Source: Sipunculus nudus | Taxonomy: Eukaryota > Annelida > Sipuncula > Golfingiida > Sipunculidae | Direction: 5' to 3' | Assembly: GCA_026874595.1 (NCBI GenBank) | Contig: CM049318.1 | Span: 7,049,241 to 7,113,240 of the forward strand | DNA: 64,000 nucleotides | In this document: positions 12,274 through 26,400 of the stretch, piece after piece | Numbering within the stretch: position 1 is the first letter of the stretch | Layout of the letters: each line of letters starts with the position of its first letter | The notes under the pieces: model-generated | What the model was told of the DNA's origin: nothing | The model's database searches: none | The model's input: the letters and a program-made list of their open reading frames with translations, nothing else | Made by a program: the position numbers and the translations under genes

Positions 12274-13644
12274 TGTAATGGTTCAGATTGTGAGTAAAGT
12301 CCACATTTATCCGTTTACCGCAGCAACACTGCTCAGCCAGAGGTGCGATACTGCGCATTCGCAACAACTCTCAAACAAAGAAAAGAAACAAGAAAGAAGA
12401 CGCACTAGTTTGAAGCTTGAAAATCTTGATTCGCCAAGTGGAATGCGCGCGCTGTTGATGTTTTGAACCACTGATCACTAAGGCGTGTTAATAATTATAA
12501 CGCTAATCCTTTACCTTGGCCGCTTGTGTAATGCAGCAGTAGATTTCAAAACCCACAAAGCCTAATCAGCAGTCGTAGTACTGTTGTGAGTCAGCACCTG
12601 TGCCAAAGGATTCATCCAACTTTTACGACTGGTAGGTCACATCGGGGGGTAAAATGTGTTATACACAACGTAATGACATATAATAGGCCGCATAGCTTGC
12701 TGACGGGCTCGCTTACGCAAGCACTACAAACACACGGTCATTAATTCATAAAGAAAGTCAACACACAGAGCTATGTATCAGATAGTTTTAATCGTTAAAT
12801 ATGAAGTTTGCCATCTACAGTTATGAGGCCTTTATATACAGCGGGCCCTCAGACCGCGTGACAACATAGCTGATGGTGCCAAGTACACTGTGCAATGTCA
12901 TTAAAAAAGACTGGCGAGCGTACTCTCACGGCAGCACCATAAGCGCCCTCTAGTGTGATTAACAGTCACTACGGATTAATGGGCGCTCGGGAACGTATTA
13001 AATTCTCTTTTATCGTGGTAGATGATCAAGCGCAGGAATAAGGGTGGGAGAACGATTTGTAAACCATGAAAAAAAATTCATTTTTATCATGAGAAAGAAA
13101 TGAAATTAGAAGTTAAGCATACCGACAGTACAACCATTATTAATATCACATTCCTGCTGGACCACATAAGTTTTCGTTTAGATATACAGTGTATATATTC
13201 CCAATCTTGTAAAGATAATTTTGATTAATAGCTAGATTTGCACTCCAAAAAACTAACTCTCTTAAACCTGTGTAATACCAATGTAGCTGTACCATACCAA
13301 TGTAGCAAGCTCTTGGGCAAGCCGTACTCTGGGGGAAGTGAATAACTATATAACGTTAATATGTGTTCTTGTACTAAAACTTCAATGCTGTGCATGTCTG
13401 ATGATTCCTGGGGCATATTCTTCCTTCCAAATTAGACCATTTTCTCCTATGAAACAACCACGTTATATGCCCCTTCAAAGAAGTGTAGTTAAACACAACT
13501 GTTTGTAAAACAAAACATGAATCTGTAATTTGCTCTTAAGCTATAGGAAGCCGGTTCTTAGCCTGTAGGGCTTATACGTTAGGATCTTAAAACCTTATGC
13601 AATGGTCTCATATTAATTTTATTTTATTAATCCATTTTATTCAA

Positions 13645-13895
13645 CCACCTCTTGCACGGGACGTATGATCCCAAGAACCCCCCCCCCCCCCCCAGGTGCT
13701 GGCATCTGCCAGAATTCTTCCACCATTGGCCTCGACAAATGAGAGCTGAGAAAATCCGGGTGTCAGAGAAGTTTTAACGCTTGGCACGACGCCAGTACTA
13801 CACTGCTCACCTAATGGCAGTTTACGGTGTGAACTTCCCTTGAAGGAAGTGGGTGAATGAAATGGATTAGCGAAAGGCACGTGCAAGGAGGACAG
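13645..13895. repeat. Possible small MITE with poly-C tract
   Basis: CCACCTCTTGCACGGG at the left and CACGTGCAAGGAGG at the right form an imperfect inverted pair around about 220 bp with a run of C. No target duplication is clear, and the call rests only on the paired ends. Confidence 0.3.
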
Positions 13896-15994
13896 TTAGG
13901 ACCCTAGCCATACAAGTTCTGAAACAAAAGTGTGTCAAATCTAGCGTTTATAAAAGGTAATTGGTGGTTTTCCGTCGATATCAATACAAACATTAGTCCC
14001 CGGCTGTAATTATAATGGATCATTTCTGGAAAATGAAAGCCTAATCTCAAATAAATATACTGATCGTCATCCATAAACTGAGCAAATAACATATGTGCAT
14101 CGAGTGCGACATCCACAACATGTGTGTGTTGAAATGTACGTCGTGACTTTTTAAGCAAACGACGGCAAGGTCAGGTGATAATAAAATATGACAAGGATTG
14201 GTCAGCACATTTAATAAATGACCAATCAGCAGCAGAGACTGGTATGAGTTTGCGCAACATAAACATCACATGACAATACGTTCCGTGAGCTATTTCTTTC
14301 TATGAGGAGCTCAGAGGCTCAGTAGGACCCTGTATCACAAGCCGATGAACTCAGAACATGATGAAATTGATAAGAAAATATGATTCCACATGAACCGCGG
14401 TCATATCGATATGAGATTTTTTTACTGGTTCACGACATAAATATCATCGTTCATATTCTTGAATAACCAACACATCCACTAACATATTGATTCTCCTGTT
14501 TTGGCAATGTACTTTTTAAGTCAAATAGGGGAGGTAAAATGCGTCCAAATGCATTGCATAATATTATCAACTAAAATGTACATACAGTTTACATTATTCA
14601 GCTCTTCTTCCCACGTATACACAATATTCCTGAACTGTATAAAGCATAGACCAAACTTGTCATAATGCAGAATTATAATATAATTTTTTTTGCCGCCAGG
14701 TGTCGTTACAAAACTGCATGTAATGACTTCATCCACCACCAGTGGGCGCTAACATTCACAATCTTCATACTGTGCCCAGAAAATAACAGATCTTGTGAAA
14801 CGACTGATACAGTCAAAATACCACTGTAGCATGTGACATGGCGACATACTATGTATTGTTGATTAATCAGATTAGACAGGATTATGGTACTATCATTATT
14901 TATAAACATTAACAAGATTAAAAGTTACCCAACCGACCTTTGTTGCTCAAGACATACGATTCACTTCATGACGACTTTCCTTCATTATTTACTCAACTCT
15001 GTCTGTGATACATTTATACAAATATTTCACCTAAAACTGTGTATAAAAAGTAACTATACAGATGACAATATTGGACACAGTCCCATACAGATAGCGGAAG
15101 CCCACAATTTAAAAGTTTCACATATTTAACATTCTTGATATTATGTGTTCATGTAACGTGGCATAATTTCAAACTCTTAAGTCTACGGTACAAAGAAATA
15201 CAAAATAAATATCATATACATTCATCATGTACTTCAGTGAAATGTCATCTATGTAAATCACATGTTCTTGTACTTTCAATTTCACTTAATACAGTATTTC
15301 ATTTTTTACCTGGCGTTAACCTACAGTTATTTTTTTCTCCCTTAATGTTCATTCACTTCATTTTCCTATATGGGCTTGCATCCTTTTTAAAAGATACATT
15401 CCAGAGCAAACCTGATTATTCTTCCTAAAGCCCATTTAGATAAATCGGATTAATGAAAATAATGAATGTGATCCATACAAAAATGGACAAAACTGGGTCA
15501 TAACCATTTCTTATCATGCTATAAACGTTCATAAATACTATTCAACCAACCTTCCTGTTTCTGTGAAAGTACAAAAGTTGAGCAGAAATTAAGGTAAAAG
15601 TTAAGATCTCAATTCATAAACCTGTGGAATACTATAAAGGAAACTGACAGCAGTCAAGCTAACTTAGAGACAAAATCCTCTTAGAAAAGCTAATTGAGCA
15701 AACATATTTTCATTCATTTAAAACAAAAAATCATGTTTTCTAGTTGTCATAATTGCAGTCCAAATTATATTTTTATAATATTTAACTTATAAATAACTCC
15801 CATGGTAAGACTACACTATGTTAAAATAAAGGTATAGTAAATCATTAGTATTTTGTTATATTATTATTAAGTGATACAACCTACATCATTGGCTTGCCAT
15901 TTCAACTCCTGTGCTTGCAATTCACAGCCATTAAAACATAAATAATCAGATCAAGATCCCTACAGATCTCTACAGTTATCACTCATTCTGTTTG

Positions 15995-16122
15995 GAAGTT
16001 TTCTGTGGTGATCTATCATTTTTTCTAAAATCCTTCTGTAATGACCGATCACTCCTGGAAGCTTTCTGTGCTGACTGCTCTTTGTAAATGCTTTCTGTGA
16101 TGATCGATCACTTTCTGGAAGC
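15995..16122. repeat. Degenerate tandem repeat with GATCGATCACT cores
   Basis: Four imperfect units contain TTCTGTG(G/A)TGATC(T/G)ATCA-like text followed by CTGGAAGC-like text. They lie about 1.3 kb past the LRRFIP stop and so might fall in its 3' UTR. Confidence 0.45.
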
Positions 16123-17389
16123 CAGTCTGATACATGCTAAAACATCTTTCATCCTGTCATGGTTACAAAACATACTCTAAACCTGCAATGCATACATCGC
16201 ATCCCAAACGAGAGTCATTTCTACACAGCCATATATTTCCTCTCATCATCTGTTCTGCAAAACGAGACCAATCCACCACACTGGTGACATCTGTTGTCAT
16301 GGTCTGACACTAAGTATTCAAGTTTGTTACATTGCAAAAATAAGACTGTATTTGTTTAGACTCGTATGATAAAATTGAGAAACCTATCTAGGTTGTCCCA
16401 TCCGTTGTTCCTGTCAGCACCTTAGTCATGTATTTTGATCTATTCAGATAAACCTGACGCGGGTTTACAGGTGACTGTTATGCGAATTGCACTCTCTTGG
16501 GGAAAGGTCTTTTAACAGACAAACAATCATTATTACATAAAGGATTTAAAGTGACAGCCCTGATCAATACCCCAGGTCCCTGATCAGTATCATCCAATAT
16601 GCGCTTAATATGCATAATTCAAACTGACAAACCAATACGCTCCCCTGAGGGAAAAATAAATACTTCCTGCACACAAGTTCTTGATACAGCATCATCCAGT
16701 GCCCCCTGGTGGACATTTGACAAACTGTGCTGTGAAGTGTATCTCAGCAAAGCACTGGTTACCACGTGAGTGGTGAATATTGATACTAGTGTATGTATTA
16801 GTTATTCAATAGCTCATTTATAATATGAATAATGCATGAGCTCAGCTTATGAATAATGCATGAGAGTGATGACAGCAGACTTGATCACAATATATCATGG
16901 CATTTGTTCAACAAAGCACTTAATGATATGAATACAGTCTTGCCATCTGCTACCTCTCCATTTGCCAGGTTTTTACAGGTATGCCATAAACGTCCAGCAT
17001 ACCAACCTCCCCAACCCGAGGATATAACAAATCAAGTTATCCCCAAAAGTGTCCTTTGGCATTAATCTGAGGTGAAATCAAGCTGTGTTTGCCTTTTGAT
17101 CAATCATTGAAAAAAATCTGAGTTTGGGTGGGTATATTTTGATAAGGATATTTTTTGGATGCAACTGAGAATAAATGGTTCTTCAACTCATACATATAGC
17201 AAATGGGCAAACAGTAAAATAATCTGATTTTTTCTTAAACCTGGAATTAATCACCAAGACTGTATTATATAAACATATGAGCCAATGGTGATCAGCTTGT
17301 GGCTCTCCCTGGGAGCTGGGTGGCACACTGTTTCACGCGATAGGGGCACACACAAACATCACTAGATAGACGATTCAGTGTTGTAAGTC

Positions 17390-17497
17390 TCAGGACTTGG
17401 TCAGGGCGTTTCTACCCGCCTTCAACTTCTCCAGTCTCTTTTGTAAGTGACTATTACTTGTCTTTAGTTCATCAACTAGGTTTTGTGACTCACGAAG
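17390..17497 (-). CDS. LRRFIP terminal exon
   Basis: The exon is 108 nt including TGA at 17390-17392. It encodes [20 protein letters not shown] then [15 protein letters not shown], closely following the vertebrate C-terminus (TNSHLxKRLEKMKANR). The acceptor is TCTTTTATTCCAG. Confidence 0.95.
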   Translation of the reverse strand, partial: LRESQNLVDELKTSNSHLQKRLEKLKAGRNALTKS

Positions 17498-20400
17498 CTG
17501 GAATAAAAGAAAGAAAAATAACATGTAATACATATATTGTTTATATAAAAATATACATTTTTACACAGTAAAAGACAATTTTTTAATTGGCTTAACAGAA
17601 ATAATAATAAAACCATGTTTAAAGGGACCAATAATTAAAGAGATCACAAAAAAGGAATGATGTATCAGTGATATTTCACAGTAAGGGCTGATGTTAAATT
17701 ACTGCATAATAATCAACACAGGGTACATCCATTACAGTATTATTAAATATTCAATGTGTGCACAAAATCTTATCTTTTGCTGAGTACCCAAGGCAACACT
17801 GAACTAATGGAAAATGGCAGATAATATAAAAAAATCCTGTTTTACAGGTAACAAAACATGTCATTATTCATCATATCAAGATTTAGGCTGTCTATCATTG
17901 ACACTACATGCATGGATAACATACCAAGAGGTTACACACTTTCCCCTGTTTGGATAAGACATCTTATTAACATATGTTTCATAATGCTCCTCACACAGGG
18001 TCATACACTTCAAGTCATTCCAGATCTCCTTTGTTTTAGCCGCTGCATTGTTTAGCAAGTTTTTCGGGAGGTCAACACCAGGGCTGGGACAAGGCCAAGA
18101 AGCAGGTTAATGAGAGTGGAGTGTCACAGATTTAAAACTTGACTTGAATGAACAATGCAATGCTAATCTCTCATTGGTCTGATTACAATTGTTGTTTCTG
18201 TGTGAGCCCTGGTGGTGAGACCCAGAGTATATTGCTATACGAAGCAGCAGTTGAAATAAAAGGTGGAGATCTGGTACAATGGCAGTGAAAAAAGGCTGCA
18301 TGAAGGGTACAAGGTTTCATTTTTTTGCAATAATTTCCTTTCACAAATATCCCAAATTTGAAACCCATGCAAACAAAATGGCCGACCACATGACACCACA
18401 ATCCTCACCTCTCTCTTAATTTTACGGTTGTCCATTTTTAGTTCTTCTTCTGATCTCTCTGCATTTTCTGCAGCAGATTTGTATCTTTTTACTTGGCTTT
18501 CTAGCCGTATCACCTATAAATACACAAAGTACATGTTTTTTTTTATTATTCACAATACTTTTCAGAATTCTGCTCAATGCAGCATCACAAAACACGGACA
18601 ACTTCCTGAGATGGCACACCTCTACCATACTGGTTTTCATATCTTCAACAACATTCAGTCACTGTTAAGCCTCCGCCGTGACGGGAAGGTTTACAAGGGT
18701 TGATCCGTTTATTTCTATACCCATATTATGGTAAAAATTGATTGTGGGTGGACCTGTTTAGGTCCCCCAAGTGCAAAACCAATTTTTTTCCAATTTAAAA
18801 AAAAAAAAATTGTGTTTCTTTTTACTTCAACCATTTTCTCTTTGCTCTAGATCTCCAATATGGCTGATTTTCAAAAGTCGAAATTTGGGCACAATAGTAG
18901 TCCTACATCATAAATTTGCAGCGAATATTTATTTTTGACCTTGACATTATTCCCAAGGTCATACACTGTTTTTATATAACACTTTAAGGAATTTCCTTCA
19001 TCATGGCACTTTTGGGTAGTTCATCCTGGAGTGACAACACACTGATGAAACACCCTTAGTCTTGCTGTATATAGATTTTCTCAACAGCCTGGAATTTATT
19101 TTTAAAGGTATTAAGTATGATCTTGTATTCCATAGCTGAAACTGCATCCCTTCAGCTCTTGTCAAAACCCCATTTAACTTTTTAATAATGCTCTCAAGTT
19201 ATACAAAATTAACTTCGAAAAAGGGAAAGGAAAAATATCCAAAATTTATCCAGAGTTAGTAGGGATGGTCCACAAACAGATTAAAATGTTAAAAGGCTTT
19301 TCAACTATTTTAGCTGGTTTCTTCTTATGTGCTGAAACTGATAGTAAAACAATATTTATGAAGTCATGTTGTTTTGTTTATGTGCATAACTTAGTTGCTG
19401 CGTAGGTGGAAACACTGATTGTATGTTAATGTGTAAGACTGTGTAAGTTACTTGGTTGGAGCATTGTTTGCTTGGCATTATGTGCAACTTACAGTTCCTT
19501 CATAAGTGGTAATTTCTTGTTCTGCCTTCATCAGCTTAAACTTATAATCACTGAGGATTCTCTGGTTTTCCACTGAAAAAATAATTAAAATACTCAATAA
19601 AATAAATCTATTCTTCTGCACAGATATAACACATGCATAGAAACGAACCAATTGTATCATCTCATTCAGAGGTAACATGGAACTATGAAATTAAATATGT
19701 TTTATACCATCAAATAGCTGTTTTTCCTTCATATCAATTAGAACTGATGCATTTTCTAAAGACAGATGCCAGGTTTTCTTTAGATATAACCTTTTGCTTT
19801 GTGGACCCTGCAGGTTTAAAAGAAAGATTTTAATTCATTTCCAATTTTGCTGAGGATTCTAAGGACATAAATTTGAATTTTAAAAGTTTTCCTTTCTTTC
19901 AACAGCCTACTATACAAATCAGTCAGCTGTCATAACCTTCAACTTTTCCTATTAGTGCACTCCTGTGTACAAAAAAAATACAGAGATCTTTAAAGTGTAC
20001 CCAGTTCCTTGTGGTCAGCCATAGTCAGCTATACCAGTGAATTTCAAGCTCTTTTTAAGGAAAACTTTTCAAAATTTGCTGAATTCAAGCACTTTCAAGT
20101 CCTTGGAAATATGTAACAATTTTTCAGGGATTAGTCAGCATGTGAGAACCCTGCTCTGTTAGGCACATTTTTAATTTACTTTTAAACTAACCAGCACTGA
20201 AGTCAAGAATTTTAAAAGTTTTCACACTAAATCTATAATCAACCTTACACTGAGCATCAAATGCCTGTGGGTCTGGCCCGTTGACTTTTGGTGTAGTTTT
20301 TGGAGAAGAATATTTCTCTGTGTAAGCATTTTTCTCCCTCTCTGCCTCCAACTGTTGTTTTAACTTCTTTATCTGGAAACAGAAAAACAAACTTCAAGTT

Positions 20401-23400
20401 TTGTAACATTTTATTCTTTGAGTTAGTCATGACATAAAATTTGGAAATCCCCAGGACCTCCAATCGATAGAATTATATCATGTGATGCTACATAATATGA
20501 CTGGATCTTAGGTTTCGGTATGTGTCTTGGGAGTTAGTGCAGAAATGGTTATCAAATGTTTGACAGGTATAACCCAACAAGGAATTAAGTACTAATTACC
20601 ATGGCAACACTCTACAAAGAAAAAGAATTTAAAATATCGCAAAAAGGATACTTACACCTTTTTTAAACAGGACGCCCTTTTGAAAATAACTTGACTGATG
20701 TTAGGAGTGTTTATGTGCGGGTATAAACGTTTACATACTAAGGCAGGACAAAGCCTGAAGGGTTGTTGTGGCACATCAATGTGCAAATACATGTCATTTA
20801 TACTGATCAGAAACATGACAGGTACAATAAATAAGCACATTAACAGTTGCTTCAATGTCTAAAAGTACAGGCTTATACAAACACTCAATTTATAGTTATA
20901 CACATACCTCTTCTTGTAACTGTGTTTTTTCTTGTGCAAATTTTCTCAACCTTTCATCTGAAATACAACAGTTACCATGTTATAAGGTGTAATGACCAAT
21001 ATGTAAACTGCAGGCAAATCATGTCAGTCCAACTTATAATGCAAGACTGAAGGTCTGAGGATCTAGGCTGATAATGCAAACAATGACTAGTTTTAAGTAA
21101 CTTTATTTCTAGACCTGAATTTTACCTTCAGTTATAACAACAAGTGACCCATGGGTCATGACGCTCAGCTGACTGGGAAGAGATTCACAAAAGGAAATTT
21201 TATCATCAGAATGGTAGATACCCATTCAACTGAAGCATCAAACAGATTAACCAACAGGCCAAGATTTAGTCTGTATTTATATATCTGAAAAATAGAGAAA
21301 AAATGTGTAAACTTTAAAAACTAGAATACGGGGTAGCCGACAAGTGACTACGTGTATCTGCCAAAATCAGAGTGAAGTGAGGCATGGATTGAGTGGCAAG
21401 GGGAAACAGTGAGGTATGTTGCATATTAGCATGGATGTCTGCAGCCTAAATGTGTATGTAGGTTGTGCAACCTACCACAAATCCAGAAAGCTGTCCAAGT
21501 TGTATACATATGCAAAATTTTAGGCAGAAAAGTCAAACCACTACATGGATATGAGTGATTTTAGCCCACGGCAGACAAACAGACAGACGCTGTGCAAAAA
21601 TGGTTGCAGTTTTGTGTATGATAAAGACCTAAGCTTGGATGTGTGCAGCGTTAACTAGAATGTAGGTGGCGCCACCTGTCATAAAATCAAGAAAGCTTTC
21701 CAGGATGTATAAACCTGCAAAATTTTAGGCAGTTATGTCAAACCACTACAGAGAAATGAGTGATTTTAGGCCACGGCAGACCAACAGACAGACGCTGTGC
21801 AAAATGTGCAAAAATGGTTGCAGGTGGCCCCTCCAGTTTTGTGTATGATAAAGACCTATGTGAGATCTATACACATGCAAAATTTTGGCCCAATCGTTCA
21901 AATGGTTCCCGAGATATGAGCTTGGATGTCTGCAGCATAAACTAGAATAAAGGTGGCGCCACCTGTCATAAAATCAAGAAAGCTATCCAGGATGTATAAA
22001 ACTGCAAAATTTTAGGCAGATATGTCAAACCACTGCCAAGATGTGAGTGACTTTATTGCACGGCAGACAAACAGACCGACCCTGTGCAAAAATGGTTGCA
22101 GGTGGTGCCACCAGTTTTGTGTATGATAAAGAGCTATGTTAGATCTATACACATGCAAAATTTTGGCCCGATCGGTCAAACGGTTCCCGAGATATGAGCT
22201 TGGATGTCATCAGCGTGAACGTGAATGTAGGTGGTGCCACCTGTCATAAAATCAAGAAAGCTATCCAGGATGTATAAAACTGCAAAATTTTAGGCAGATA
22301 TGTCAAACCACTGCCGAGATATGAGTGACATTATTGCACGGCAGACAAACAGACAGACGCTGTGCAAAAATGGTTGCAGGTGGCGCCACCAGTTTAGCGT
22401 ATGATAAAGAGCTATGTTAGATCTATATACATGCAAAATTTTGGCCTGATCGGTCAAACGGTTCCCGAAATATGAGCTTGGATGTCATCAGCGTGAATGA
22501 GAATGTAGGTGGCGCCACCTGTCATAAAATCAAGAAAGCTATCCAGGATGTATATGCATGCCGAATTTCAGGTGAATTAGTCAATTCACTGCAGAGATAT
22601 GAGTGATTTTAACCAAAGGCAGATGAACAGATGGACACTGTGCAAACATGGTTACAGGTGGCGCCACCATTTTTTGTGTATTATAGAGCTATCCAAGGGC
22701 TACATTAGTATAAATTAAATTTCCTGATCAGTCAAACGGTTCCAGAGATATGAGCTTGGAAAGCTGATAAAATCAAGTCCCAGAGGAGCTCTCTGGAAAC
22801 GAACGCGGCAACGGCGGAGGAACCCGGTCAAAAACATAGTATCCACAAAACTTCGTTTTGGGGGGTACAAAAATACAGGTGGCTCCACCAGTCTGCAGAA
22901 ACTAATAAAAACACTTACAAACATCAATATCCATGCAAAGAATCATGGTGATCTCCCCATTAGTTGTTCAGATACTTCAGCTTTTGTATCAAATTGTTCA
23001 TTATTCTGAGGGATACTTTGGAGTCCTATAGCTTGAAGGATATGGGTAACAGAGACCTAATTTTAAGTTTCCACAGGCACTTTTCATGGGCCTTCTTGCA
23101 TGACAAGAATGAAGATTCTAGGTCCAGTTGTTGCGATTTGTACCCTGTTGACAGATAACCACATCTTTAAAGGTATAAAAAAAGAGAAAAAAAATCGTAA
23201 AAATTTGAAAAAAATAGAGGTGGCGCACCCAGTCTGCAGAAACTGATGGAACAGGTCATGATCAATATGTATGCCGAAAATCATGACCATCAGTGTTGTA
23301 GTTATTGAGATACTGCAGTTTTTGTATCAAGTTTTCCATTATTCTGGGGGGTAATTTGGAGCCATACAGCTTAAAGAATATGGGTAACAGAGACCTAATT

Positions 23401-26400
23401 TCAGGTTTCCATGGAGACTTTTCATGGGTCTCCCTGTGTGTCAAGAATGAAGATTCTAGGTCCAGTTTTAATGATTTGTGCCCTGTTAACAGATGTTCAT
23501 AACTTTTAAGGTCTCAAAAATAGAGAAAAAATTCGTAAAAAAACCCGAACAAATACAGGTGGTGCCACCAGTCTGCAGAAACTGATGAAACACTCCATGA
23601 TCAATATCCATGAAAACAATTATGGTGATCTCTGCATTAGTTGTTCAGATACTTCAGCTTTTGTATCAAATTTTCCATTATTCTGAGCTGTACTTTGGAG
23701 TGCCATAGCTCAAAGGATATGGGTAACAGAGATCTAATTTACGGTTTCCACGGAGACTTTTAATAGGTTTCTCAGTGTGTTGAGAATGAAGATTCTAGGT
23801 CCAGCGGTTACGATTTGTGCCACGTTAACAGATGACAGCATCTTTAAACGTCTCAAAAATAGAGGAAAAAATTGTAAAAAAATCGAAAAATACAGGTGGC
23901 GCCACCAGTCTGCAGGAACTTATGAAACATCTCATGATCAATATGTATGCCAAAAATCATGACCATCAGTGTTGTAGTTATTGAGATATTGAAGTTTTTG
24001 TATGAAATTTTTTACTATTCTGGTACTTTGGGGCCCCATAGCTCGAAGGATATGGGTAACAGAGACCTAATTTCTGGTTTCCAAGGAGATTTTTCATGGA
24101 CCTCTCAGTGTATCAAGAATTAAGATTCTAGGTCTAGGCTTTACGATTTGTGCCTTGTTTACAGATGTTCACATTTTTAAAGGTCTCAAAAATAGAGAAA
24201 AAAATTTGTAAAAAATCGAAAAATACAGGTGGCGCCACCAGTCTGCAGGAAGTGATGGAAGATCTCATGATCAATATGTATGCCAAAAATCATGACCATC
24301 AGTCAAGTAGTTAATGAGATATTGAAGTTTTTGTATGAAATTTTTGACTTTTCTGGGGGGTACCTTGGGGCCCCATAGCTCGAAGGATATGGGTAACAGA
24401 GACCTAATTTCTGGTTTCCAAGGAGATTTTTCATGGACCTTTCAGAATCCCAAGTTACAAGGTTCTAGGTTCAGCGGTTACGATTTGTGCCTGGTTAACG
24501 GACGGACAGACGGACGACGGACAAAGAGTGATCGCTATAGCTCAGATGACTTTCAGTCAGCTGAGCTAAAAATAATTCATTATTTGAACAAAGAAATCAC
24601 CAGATAACACTCTACAGGACCTAAATATACATACTATTACATATAATTGTCACTTGTATTTAAGACTATACAGAATATGTTTTTGAGAGCGTTTATCAAA
24701 TTCATGTGATTTCTAGGCTTTGCTCTCTCTGGTGTGTTATAAACATAAAATTCACTTATGTGATATTTATATAATAATTACCATATTTATATTAGTTTTG
24801 TGTTCTTTGTGGAGGTTACAGCCTCCACTGTTTTAATGCTGGCTTAACAAAGTACTGTGTACATCTACATTCCATTCAGATTCAGACCATGTGACAGGAA
24901 TTGCACAAAAGATCCTGGAGTCATGCTGGCTCAGTGTACCGCACCTGCGGGTCCTGGGTGTGTAATAACCCATCCCCCCCCCCCCCCATTTTGTTCATAA
25001 CACTGAGGAACATCTGTTGGTGAATGAAAAAGGACCACAGGACACAGTCTTCCCATTAAGCCTGCCCAGTGCTCACCCTGTGTAAAATCTCTCTGCTCAA
25101 TGGCTGGGATTCTTAAAAAATTTTCCTGACCTTGAGTCCTGTGCTCTACCCAGTACATTTACAACACATTTCTCACCTAGACTTCCCCCGACTTGATCTA
25201 GTATCTGCGCGGCCTCAGGCGTGACTAATGCAGAACCTTTATTGTCTGTTTTTGATGGATTAGCTATTGGATTGGCTTTCCCTTTACCCTTTTCTTTCGG
25301 TGCTTCATTTGATACAAAAACTAGACCATGCTCCTGTAAACAAAGAAATACAAAGTACAGACTGGGATGTAACATCCACACATAATTATACTTAAATTTT
25401 AGAATTTAAGACAGAACATACAATGATTTTAACCTTTTAAAAAGATGAAATTTTCTGATTTAAGAAATATTACCACACATAAAATTTGCAAACAGTTCAA
25501 AGTAAATATAAGTTGTCAGATATAGTATACATATATTACACGGTGGAACCTGTTTGAAATACTACCTGTATTATAAGACAACCTGTCTGTTAAGACCACC
25601 CTTGGGTGAACAGAGAACATTCACATTGGTTATAACTGACCTGTTTTATAAGACCACCTGTGTATTATGACCACTTTTGTCCAGTCCCATGGATGGTCTC
25701 TTAACACAGGTTTCACTGTAGTACATATTGGAAAGAGTCACAAATAGAATTTATATTTATTTTTAAATGACCTTGGATCAAATACACCTGAGTGTAAACT
25801 GAAGAGTGGCTGTAGCCTCAATGATAAGTGGTCACCCAATCTTAGCAAGTTTTATATCAGGCCAGTGAATTGGAAAGTACCTGTTGAAATCACCATGGCT
25901 ATCAGTGCAAGGGCCACTATATATTTGAAAGGAAAAAATGTTAATTTTTTTCACATGGTTTATTGTTATTTCTGATGGTCCAGTACCAGTTTGCATGTGT
26001 ATCACATATACCACAGTATATCAAAGAAACAAATCATATAAGTTAAGGTTAATTCACCAGATCAGAGACTTGTTTTGTGTGCAATGTGTTTGAAGCACTC
26101 ACAGATGTCAGGTCAAGGCAGTTGACCGATTCTGATTGTTCACTTACCTCTATTAACCTGTCTCTTTGTTCGAGCTGATTTTTAAGGAACACTGATTCTT
26201 GTTCTAGGTCTTTGTGCTCTCGCTTCCATCTCTCTAGTTCCTGTGAATACGCAAAAAGATTAAATCATATACAAGAAAACCCATCTGATATAATTTTAGC
26301 ATACAGTTCCACAGTATTATCAAAGTCAATTTTTTCAGTGTGTGCTCATGTATCTTTATATCTGAAAGGTATGTTGTTTAACTTTAGTTTGTGTTATGTA

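Larger units (their letters stand above)
12274..17389. other. Noncoding stretch downstream of LRRFIP (possible 3' UTR at its right end)
   Basis: There is no credible coding frame. Part of the right end is probably LRRFIP 3' UTR, since the stop codon is at 17390, but no clear minus-strand polyadenylation signal was picked out. The stretch contains a poly-C tract (about 13679-13693) within a possible small MITE, and a degenerate tandem repeat near 16000-16122. Confidence 0.5.
21137..24568 (-). mobile_element. HINE/pearl-like element, copy 3, with two core-repeat arrays
   Basis: The element lies in an LRRFIP intron, reversed relative to copy 1. The 3' end is ACAAGTGACCCATGGGTCAT then GACGCTCAGCTG at 21137. 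The 5' end has an ACGG-rich tract and AGTCAGCTGAGCT at 24568. It contains one array of about 280-bp units (21370-22640) and one of about 337-bp units (22870-24480), described separately. It has no coding capacity. Confidence 0.75.

Noticed and set aside
21370-24480. CRISPR-like regular repeats
   Set aside because: Units are 280-340 bp long, diverged and contiguous, without short repeat-spacer structure, and the genome is eukaryotic.
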